From positions 1-30,408 of the forward strand of contig DGSV01000013.1 of assembly GCA_002394025.1 (NCBI GenBank): a DNA stretch of 30,408 nucleotides, read 5' to 3'. A program made the translations under genes and the position numbers. Under the pieces are notes generated by a model. It saw nothing but the letters and a program-made list of their open reading frames with translations, had not been told where the DNA came from and did no database searches. Shown here piece by piece: positions 24,316 through 30,408 of the stretch. This DNA comes from Bacteroidales bacterium UBA4353 (GTDB lineage: Bacteria; Bacteroidota; Bacteroidia; Bacteroidales; Paludibacteraceae). Each line of letters begins with the position of its first letter. The first letter of the stretch is position 1.

Positions 24316-25104
24316 ATGATACAAGAAGAATTACTGGGTATGCGCCCCACAGAATACCTGAGCGACACCACAGCCGCATTCTCGGAATTTGATTCGCAGA
24401 TAGCGGAAGAATTTGGTTATCAGGTGACTCAAAACGCAGGATGGCTCAACAGTATGTTCGAGGTTCCGCTTTTCGACGGGCCAAGCCTCGTATCACTACT
24501 GTTCCGCTTCGCCATCAACCTGCTCGTGAGCTGGCTGTTGGTGCAATTCTGCTATTATCGCAAAAGCCGACGCCTCGACTACTACGTCACTTTCATGCTA
24601 TTCAGCAGCACTATGTTCCTGCTAATTTTCCTGCTCGACAACGTCAAACTCCAAATCGGGCTTACACTAGGCCTGTTCGCAATTTTCGGAGTAATAAGAT
24701 ATCGCACAGAAACAGTGCCTATACGCGAGATGACATACCTCTTCGTCATTATCGGGCTCGCGGTAATCAATGGACTTGCCATGACTGTGAGCTTCACGGA
24801 ACTCATGGTGGCGAACGCATTGTTACTACTGCTCACATTTTGCATAGAAAATATTAACCTCAAACACCGATCAACGAAAGTCATACTTTACGAAAAAATC
24901 GACAACATAGTGCCCGAGCGGCGCAAAGAACTCATCGAAGACATCGAAAAACGTACAGGACTCAAAATCGATGACCTTGAAATAGGACATATCGACTTCT
25001 TGCGTGACGTGGCATTCATCAAACTCCACTACACACTCGACAAAGGAAAAACAAACAGCATAGACACCTACACGAAAATAAAAGATATGGGAGGAGAAGT
25101 ATAA
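24316..25104 (+). CDS. DUF4956 inner-membrane protein
   Basis: 262 residues. Four membrane helices lie at about residues 57-80, 90-108, 112-128/137-152 and 160-178, with the family-typical core GLTLGLFAIFGVIRYRTETVPIREMTYLFVIIGLAVING. The ETVPIREMTY stretch between helices is the strongest match to DUF4956. The C-terminal about 85 residues are a soluble, ferredoxin-like alpha/beta domain (KVILYEKIDNIVPERRKELIEDIEKRTG). Function is unknown. Its 2-base spacing to the VTC-domain gene suggests that it receives or exports the VTC product, analogous to the membrane domain of the yeast VTC complex, but this is inference. It is followed after 2 bases by the beta-barrel gene. Confidence 0.88.
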   Translation: MIQEELLGMRPTEYLSDTTAAFSEFDSQIAEEFGYQVTQNAGWLNSMFEVPLFDGPSLVSLLFRFAINLLVSWLLVQFCYYRKSRRLDYYVTFMLFSSTMFLLIFLLDNVKLQIGLTLGLFAIFGVIRYRTETVPIREMTYLFVIIGLAVINGLAMTVSFTELMVANALLLLLTFCIENINLKHRSTKVILYEKIDNIVPERRKELIEDIEKRTGLKIDDLEIGHIDFLRDVAFIKLHYTLDKGKTNSIDTYTKIKDMGGEV

Positions 25105-25106
25105 TC

Positions 25107-25916
25107 ATGAAAATCAATCATATACTATTACTGCTCTGTTTAACGCTGCCGACAGCCTTATTCGCCGGGCAGTATGAACTCAAAAGTGATGAGGTGGTCA
25201 AGAGCCACGGCGCAGAGGCATGGGTCGAGGCGGGAGTTACTTTCGAGCCCGCCAAATGGCTCGAGATAGGCGTCAACGAATCCGCGCGCTTCAACTTTTC
25301 CGGAACCATCAAATCACACACACAGGCTGCGTTTGACTTCATAACATGCAAATATCTCACACTGGGATTAGACTACACACTGCTCTATACTCATAAAGAA
25401 AACAAAGACCTTCTCAAACACCGTATAGGAGCCAGCGCTGAACTCATATTCCATCCCGGCAGATGGAGAATAGCACTCAGAGCCAGACCAATGCTCACCA
25501 TGCGCTTCGACAGCATCAACACCGCCGAAAAGAATAAATACGACTGGCATCTGCGCTCAAGACTCCACGTCCAATACAACATACCTGGCAAACCAATAAA
25601 ACCCTATCTGTCGGTGGAAGTCGAGAACACACTCAACGCCAAATCCATCACAGGATACGTCTATAACGAAGATGCCGACATGACTACAACATACGACTTC
25701 AAAGGTAACTACATAAGCATGATACGACCCGCGATTGGAGTCAAATACACTCCCGCCAAAAACCACCACCTGAACTTCTTCTACAAGTTCTCCGCCGACT
25801 TCGACCGCGACTACAACATCACCAAGAAGGCCCGGAAACTCGAGGTGAGCCGCGAACGAGACTTCAAACACATCATCGGAGTGGCTTATAACTTCACCGT
25901 AAAGCCCAAATACTGA
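25107..25916 (+). CDS. Outer-membrane beta-barrel protein (DUF2490-like)
   Basis: 269 residues with a signal peptide (MKINHILLLLCLTLPTALFA, cut before GQYEL). The mature protein is built of alternating amphipathic strands (for example KWLEIGVNESARFNF, RWRIALRARPMLTMRF, LHVQYNIPGKPIKPYLSVEVEN, HHLNFFYKFSADFDRDYN) and ends in a strand with aromatic residues (HIIGVAYNFTVKPKY), as expected for an outer-membrane barrel of roughly 12 strands. It resembles DUF2490 proteins. It is positioned between the inner-membrane DUF4956 gene (2 bases) and the secreted beta-helix lipoprotein gene (7 bases), so it could be the outer-membrane component of the same export or surface-assembly route. Confidence 0.8.
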   Translation: MKINHILLLLCLTLPTALFAGQYELKSDEVVKSHGAEAWVEAGVTFEPAKWLEIGVNESARFNFSGTIKSHTQAAFDFITCKYLTLGLDYTLLYTHKENKDLLKHRIGASAELIFHPGRWRIALRARPMLTMRFDSINTAEKNKYDWHLRSRLHVQYNIPGKPIKPYLSVEVENTLNAKSITGYVYNEDADMTTTYDFKGNYISMIRPAIGVKYTPAKNHHLNFFYKFSADFDRDYNITKKARKLEVSRERDFKHIIGVAYNFTVKPKY

Positions 25917-25923
25917 CCTAACT

Positions 25924-28059
25924 ATGAAAACCAGAATACTAACTATCATGCTCGGCGCCTCAATGCTGCTCGCATGCTCTGAAAAAGACGCTGTCACATC
26001 GTCCTATTCAGGTGGAAGCAGCAGCGGAGAAAACGGCTTCAGCAGCGTTGACAACGGCGCCACGTCCATTGACATCACATCCACGGGCAGCACCACAGAA
26101 ATGACCGCCATGCCAGAGGCGCAAACTCCCTCGCAGCTGCTCTCGTCATGCACGTCATACATCACCTCTGCCACCAACTACAACAAGGACATCAGCTATA
26201 CCACCACTCATAGCGACTACATCGAGTCAATGACGTTCAACCACGAGATCTTCATAACTTTCAACGGCTCGTCAGCCACAGTAACGCCCCAAGTCGACAG
26301 CGTTTCGGTGAGCATATCCGGCGCCGACGTGGTGATAACATCTACTGCGCAGAATATCAAGTACATCCTTACGGGCAATTCTGACGACGGCATGTTCAAG
26401 CTCTACAGCACCTACAAATACGGTCTGACGCTCAGCGGTCTCAAACTGACCAATGCCGACGGTCCGGCGCTCAACCTGCAATCCAACAAAAGAGCTTACA
26501 TTGACATTCCGGAAGGTACCACAAACACCATAGCCGATGGCACAGCGTATGCCGAGTCAGAGGAAGATCAGAAAGCGGCAATATTCGCCAATGGTAAACT
26601 TCTCTTTTCCGGCAACGGAACTCTCAACGTCACAGGCAACTACAAACACGCCATAGCCTCTGACGACTACATCGTTACGCGCTACGGCATAACACTCAAC
26701 GCCACGGCAAAAGTTTCTGACGCCATGCATGCCAACGACGGCATATACATCCGAGGAGGGGAACTGCACCTCACCGCCAACAGCAACGGCATGGCTGTGG
26801 ACAAAGGACCGCTGGTAATCACCAATGGCGAAGTGCACATAACATCAGTCAATGACGCCCTCAAAACAGAATACGCAACGGCTGACCTACCAAGAGCGAT
26901 GTATATCAACGGAGGTCTGCTCGAACTCAACACCACAGGTGACAAAGCACACGCCATCAACGCCATCGACAGCCTACTCATCACCAACGGCATTATCATC
27001 GCCAGCACCACGGGTACAGCCTCAAAGGGTATCAAAGCTGATGGCAAACTAATCATCAGCGGCGGCGAGATATTCATCGGCACCACGGGCAACGCCGTCT
27101 ATGCCGATAGTGACGTGTCGGCAGCGCACGGCGTCAAATGCGCAGCGTTGTACGCTACAGGCGGCAACATGCACGTCGCGGTATCTGGCAAAGGCGCAAA
27201 AGGCATATCATCAGACGGAGTGATACAAATCAACGGCGGATATTTCTACGCTTCGGCGTCAGGAGCCAGCTACACATACTCCAGCAGTTTGCACAGCTAT
27301 GCCAAAGGCATCAAGGCTGACGGCAATATCACCGTCAATGCCGGAAATTTGATAAGTAACGCCACTGGCGGAAATAAAAGCGAAGGCATAGAAAGCAAAG
27401 GCAACATAAGCGTCACGGGCGGATATATGATGGCTTACGCCTACGACGATGGCATCAACTCCGCAGGTCAACTGAACGTCAGCGGAGGTAAGGTCTATGC
27501 GCGCTCTACAAATAACGACGGCATCGACAGCAACGGCAAAATCAACATCAGCGGCGGGCTGGTGGTCGGCGTGGGAGCAACATCGCCGCAAGAGGGCATC
27601 GACACCGACAACAATAGCAACTTCGTGGTTACCGGCGGCACCATAGTCGGCATTGGCGGAAAAGGCATGAGCTGCTATCCCCAAGGCTCCGGAACATCAC
27701 AATACTCGGTATTTTACGGCGGCTCGGCATCTGCCGGCACCAATATGGCTATCAGCGACGGCAGCCAGAACCTGCTTATCATCAGTGCGCTCCAAAACTA
27801 CTCCAACGACTTCGGACTACTATTCAGCAGCCCGAACCTCAAATCAGGAACAACATACTACCTCACTTCAGGCGGCACCATAAGCGGCGGCACCAACATC
27901 TTCGGATACTACACCGATGCTACGTACTCCGGCGGTAGCGACCTCGTCAGTGGCGGTTTCACACTATCGTCTATCTCAACCACCATCGGCAACGTCAGCG
28001 GAGGCGGACATGGCGGAGGCCCCGGCGGTCAGGGCGGAGGTGGACCTTGGGGACACTAA
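25924..28059 (+). CDS. Cthe_2159-like (DUF4353) right-handed beta-helix lipoprotein
   Basis: 711 residues. The signal MKTRILTIMLGASMLLAC gives a lipidated Cys18, followed by a Ser/Gly-rich tether. From about residue 80 the protein is a long series of beta-helix coils with the pattern (I/L)-x-(I/V)-x-GG-x-(I/V)-x(3)-(A/S)-x-G-(D/G)-(G/A)-I (for example INISGGLVVGVGATSPQEGI). This matches the Clostridium thermocellum Cthe_2159 family, whose founding member binds cellulose and polygalacturonate in a pectate-lyase-like fold. The C terminus is a Gly/His-rich tail, also typical of the family. No catalytic residues of pectate lyases were recognised. It is the last gene of the VTC/DUF4956/barrel operon. 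Expected location is the cell surface or periplasm. Confidence 0.85.
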   Translation: MKTRILTIMLGASMLLACSEKDAVTSSYSGGSSSGENGFSSVDNGATSIDITSTGSTTEMTAMPEAQTPSQLLSSCTSYITSATNYNKDISYTTTHSDYIESMTFNHEIFITFNGSSATVTPQVDSVSVSISGADVVITSTAQNIKYILTGNSDDGMFKLYSTYKYGLTLSGLKLTNADGPALNLQSNKRAYIDIPEGTTNTIADGTAYAESEEDQKAAIFANGKLLFSGNGTLNVTGNYKHAIASDDYIVTRYGITLNATAKVSDAMHANDGIYIRGGELHLTANSNGMAVDKGPLVITNGEVHITSVNDALKTEYATADLPRAMYINGGLLELNTTGDKAHAINAIDSLLITNGIIIASTTGTASKGIKADGKLIISGGEIFIGTTGNAVYADSDVSAAHGVKCAALYATGGNMHVAVSGKGAKGISSDGVIQINGGYFYASASGASYTYSSSLHSYAKGIKADGNITVNAGNLISNATGGNKSEGIESKGNISVTGGYMMAYAYDDGINSAGQLNVSGGKVYARSTNNDGIDSNGKINISGGLVVGVGATSPQEGIDTDNNSNFVVTGGTIVGIGGKGMSCYPQGSGTSQYSVFYGGSASAGTNMAISDGSQNLLIISALQNYSNDFGLLFSSPNLKSGTTYYLTSGGTISGGTNIFGYYTDATYSGGSDLVSGGFTLSSISTTIGNVSGGGHGGGPGGQGGGGPWGH

Positions 28060-28090
28060 ACCAACGGTCAGAAACAGTGAAAAACGATTC

Positions 28091-28186
28091 ATCGAAATAT
28101 CGAAATAACGATTTATCGAAACATCGAAATAACGAAATATCGATTTATCGAAACATCGAAATATCGAAATATCAAAATATCAAAAT
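28091..28186 (+). repeat. Octanucleotide tandem array before dapF
   Basis: Twelve consecutive 8-base units of the type atcgaaat (variants aacgattt, atcgaaac, aacgaaat, atcgattt, atcaaaat) fill 96 bases without a phase break, then decay into agtaaat/attaaaat units to about 28225. It fills most of the 171-bp gap between the beta-helix gene and dapF. No promoter box was found in or after it. Confidence 0.9.
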
Positions 28187-28230
28187 AGTAAATATTAAAA
28201 TAGTAAATCTCAAAATAGTAAATCTCCTTG

Positions 28231-29022
28231 ATGTCCATTCCTTTCACAAAAATGCACGGGGCCAGTAATGATTACGTCTATTTGGACTGCATCATCAACC
28301 ACCTGACTTTCACCGACGAGCAGCTGACCCGCCTCGCCATCGCTGTCAGCGATCGCCACAAGGGCATCGGCAGCGATGGTCTGGTACTCATCATGCCATC
28401 GCAGAAAGCCGACTTCAGAATGCGTATGTTCAACGCCGATGGCTCGGAAGCGCAGATGTGTGGCAATGCCTCGCGATGCGTGGCAAAATACGTCAGAGAA
28501 CATAAACATACCACCAAGGACACCATAACACTCGAAACATTAGCAGGTATAAAAACGCTCATAATACACAGTACCGGCGACACCGTTACGTCCGTCACTG
28601 TTAATATGGGACAACCCCGCCTTACTGGTCTGGTGGGCGAACTGACGTGCGTGGATATGGGCAACCCGCATGCCGTAACATTCGTTGATGACCTCGACAG
28701 CCTCGACATCAACACCCTCGGTCCGCGTATCGAGCATGACAAAGCCTTTCCTGACCGCACTAACGCGGAGTTCGTCCGTGTCCTTAACCGCAATGAAATC
28801 GCCATGCGCGTCTGGGAACGCGGCAGCGGCGAAACACAAGCTTGCGGCACAGGAGCTTGCGCGGCGACAGTTGCATGCATCAACAAAGGGCTCACCGACA
28901 ACGAAGTTGATGTGCACCTGCCGGGAGGAATACTGCACGTGGCATGGGATGGAAAAGATGTGCTGCTCACAGGACCGGCACAAGAAGTCTTCACAGGAAC
29001 ATTTAAATTCGACAACAAGTAA
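28231..29022 (+). CDS. dapF: Diaminopimelate epimerase
   Basis: 263 residues from ATG 28231 (the TTG three bases earlier is less likely). It interconverts L,L- and meso-diaminopimelate without a cofactor, using two cysteines: Cys77 in MCGNASRC and Cys205 in ACGTGACA, both present. The N terminus FTKMHGASNDYVYLD and the block MGNPHAVTFVDD match the family. meso-DAP feeds lysine and peptidoglycan synthesis. The stop codon is followed directly by the ATG of dapL (taaatg), so the two consecutive pathway steps are translated from one message. Upstream is the octanucleotide array, whose effect on expression is unknown. Confidence 0.97.
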   Translation: MSIPFTKMHGASNDYVYLDCIINHLTFTDEQLTRLAIAVSDRHKGIGSDGLVLIMPSQKADFRMRMFNADGSEAQMCGNASRCVAKYVREHKHTTKDTITLETLAGIKTLIIHSTGDTVTSVTVNMGQPRLTGLVGELTCVDMGNPHAVTFVDDLDSLDINTLGPRIEHDKAFPDRTNAEFVRVLNRNEIAMRVWERGSGETQACGTGACAATVACINKGLTDNEVDVHLPGGILHVAWDGKDVLLTGPAQEVFTGTFKFDNK

Positions 29023-30189
29023 ATGGCACTCTTCAACACTAATTTTCAACAACTTAAGAACAACTACCTATTCACGGAAATCGTCAACCGCGGCAATGCC
29101 TATCAACAAGCACACCCCGACGCACAACTCATCAAGCTCGGCGTGGGCGACGTTACACTGCCCCTGCCGCAAGTGGTTGTTGACGCGATGCACAATGCCG
29201 TGGAGGAACTCGCACACAAGGAAACCTTCCGCGGCTACGGGCTCGAAGAAGGCAGCACATTCCTGCGTAAAGCGGTTATAGAAAACGATTACAAACCTTT
29301 AGGAATAGACCTCGATATGGAGGAAGTATTCATATCCGATGGAGCAGGAAGCGACTTGGGCAATACCAGCGAGTTATTCGAAAAACAAAATGTCGTGGGA
29401 GTGCTTGACCCGGTATATCCGGCGTACGTGGACACCAATATCATGGCGGGCAGACAGATAGTGATGCTACCATGTACACTGCAAAACAATTTCGTTCCAC
29501 AACTACCAAAACAAAGAGTTGATATCATATATCTCTGCTACCCCAACAACCCCACAGGCACAGCCCTGACACACAGCCAGCTCAAGACATGGGTGGACTA
29601 TGCCATCGAAAACAAAAGTATCATAATCTTCGACTCGGCATACGAAGCCTTCATTCGCGAACAAGACGTGCCGCACTCAATATACGAAATCGATGGCGCG
29701 AAACAAGTCGCGATAGAAATCCGAAGCTACAGCAAAACGGCGGGCTTCACAGCCGTGCGTTGCGGATATACCATCGTACCAAAACAAACGGGACTGCAAC
29801 GTATGTGGTATCGACGCCAATGCACCAAATACAACGGGACATCATACATCTCGCAACGTGGAGCACAAGCTACTTACACACCGCAAGGCAAGAAGCAAAT
29901 CAAGGAAAATATCGACTACTACCTACTCAACGCTACCAACATACGACAGAGCCTCAAGAGCATGGGATATGAAGTCTTCGGAGGTGTTAACTCACCATAT
30001 ATCTGGATGCGCACACCCGACAATATGCCATCATGGGACTTCTTCGACATCGTACTCAACCGATGTCAGGTACTCTGCACTCCCGGAGTAGGTTTCGGCA
30101 ACTGCGGACAAGGCTACGTGAGATTTTCAGCCTTCGGAAGCCACGAACAAACACAAGAAGCACTGCAAAGAATCAAACAAAACCTATAA
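29023..30189 (+). CDS. dapL: L,L-diaminopimelate aminotransferase
   Basis: 388 residues. It converts tetrahydrodipicolinate and glutamate directly to L,L-diaminopimelate with pyridoxal phosphate, bypassing the acylated intermediates of the DapD/E route. Features: KLGVGDVTLPLPQVV near the N terminus, SDGAGSDLGN (PLP phosphate/substrate region), CYPNNPTGTALT, and the Schiff-base lysine Lys238 in SYSKTAGFTAVR. The length is slightly below the roughly 400-410 residues usual for the family, at the C terminus. It starts immediately after the dapF stop, and the product is the substrate of DapF. Presence of DapL is characteristic of Bacteroidota, Chlamydiae, plants and some others. Confidence 0.96.
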   Translation: MALFNTNFQQLKNNYLFTEIVNRGNAYQQAHPDAQLIKLGVGDVTLPLPQVVVDAMHNAVEELAHKETFRGYGLEEGSTFLRKAVIENDYKPLGIDLDMEEVFISDGAGSDLGNTSELFEKQNVVGVLDPVYPAYVDTNIMAGRQIVMLPCTLQNNFVPQLPKQRVDIIYLCYPNNPTGTALTHSQLKTWVDYAIENKSIIIFDSAYEAFIREQDVPHSIYEIDGAKQVAIEIRSYSKTAGFTAVRCGYTIVPKQTGLQRMWYRRQCTKYNGTSYISQRGAQATYTPQGKKQIKENIDYYLLNATNIRQSLKSMGYEVFGGVNSPYIWMRTPDNMPSWDFFDIVLNRCQVLCTPGVGFGNCGQGYVRFSAFGSHEQTQEALQRIKQNL

Positions 30190-30202
30190 CAACACTAACA
30201 CA

Positions 30203-30408
30203 ATGAGAAACAGCACTCTTACACTCAAGACACACATCCTGCTATGCGCAGTGATGTCAGTGGCACTACTCGCCACATCATGCAAAACACGGCAAATGAC
30301 CACCAACGGGTCCGCACCCGTAAGCACGCAAAAGGTCAACATGATTCTTGATGCCGACTTCGGCAGTTCAACCGACGACCTGTTTGCCCTGATGATGCTC
30401 AACCACTA
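30203..30408 (+). CDS. Nucleoside hydrolase-like lipoprotein, 5' part
   Basis: 68 codons are visible before the window ends. A lipoprotein signal ends in VALLATSC with Cys27. After a short linker the sequence VNMILDADFGSSTDDLFALMML carries the DxDxGxxxDD calcium-binding motif (Asp50, Asp52, Asp58, Asp59) of inosine-uridine-preferring nucleoside hydrolases, which cleave the N-glycosidic bond of ribonucleosides. The typical first element is DTDIGSDVDD, so the active-site start is intact. It follows dapL by 13 bases and may be read from the same transcript. The rest of the gene lies outside the window. Confidence 0.8.
   Translation, partial: MRNSTLTLKTHILLCAVMSVALLATSCKTRQMTTNGSAPVSTQKVNMILDADFGSSTDDLFALMMLNH

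Noticed and set aside
28091..28225. CRISPR-like or coding interpretation of the octanucleotide array (a plus-strand frame reads through it at 28047-28268)
   Set aside because: The unit is 8 bases with no spacers. The translated frame is only the repeat read in codons (SKYRNN-type peptides) and it starts inside the preceding gene.

Overview
The window looks like a chromosomal segment of a gut- or rumen-type Bacteroidales bacterium. The evidence is: promoters of the Bacteroidota form TTTG-N19-21-TAnnTTTG, almost no Shine-Dalgarno sequences, a type IX secretion C-terminal domain, BspA-like leucine-rich repeats, PKD lipoproteins, the DapL route to diaminopimelate, and the Bacteroidales gene pair GT2 / DUF4922-SpoIID. 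No rRNA, tRNA, insertion sequence or CRISPR array was recognised. Family names come from motif recognition by eye; no database search was run.

Layout. 1-842: 3' end of a BspA-like LRR surface protein, closed by a perfect 22-bp inverted repeat. 1051-1552: an accessory insertion, a MNT-type nucleotidyltransferase gene plus a decayed HEPN toxin remnant, bounded by a 39-bp direct repeat that duplicates the start of the following housekeeping gene asnS (1531-2928). 3071-11098 (minus strand): sulfatase/LTA-synthase-like membrane enzyme, GT2 glycosyltransferase, VWA protein with a T9SS tail, metallophosphoesterase, MATE exporter and hexapeptide acyltransferase, all co-directional. 11156-13126 (plus strand, divergent): a HIT/GalT-like DUF4922 domain fused to SpoIID. 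13257-14429: a three-PKD lipoprotein gene lying between two copies of a 138-bp direct repeat that carries the 3' end of the SpoIID gene and a complete promoter. 14594-16804: a secreted/membrane protein of unknown role and an AmpG-like MFS transporter. 16878-18751 (minus): metK and a small exported protein. 18870-20789 (plus): PAP2 phosphatase and GT4 glycosyltransferase. 20790-22136 (minus): AAA/DUF4143 ATPase with a leader of palindromic repeats.

22495-28059 (plus) is a tight run: glutathione peroxidase-like protein, small exported protein, VTC-domain polymerase, DUF4956 membrane protein, outer-membrane beta-barrel and a large Cthe_2159-like beta-helix lipoprotein. The last four are the best candidate for a poorly described multi-gene system: a cytosolic polyphosphate-polymerase-like enzyme, an inner-membrane partner, an outer-membrane barrel and a secreted glycan-binding-like protein, spaced by -11 to +7 bases. 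After an octanucleotide repeat array come dapF and dapL (consecutive steps of lysine/peptidoglycan precursor synthesis) and the start of a nucleoside hydrolase lipoprotein cut by the window end.

The most notable structural signals are the two accessory genes that each sit between direct duplications of neighbouring sequence, a 15-copy heptanucleotide array inside the sulfatase gene that could switch it on and off, the octanucleotide array before dapF, back-to-back divergent promoters giving nearly leaderless transcripts, and palindromic repeats in the ATPase leader.
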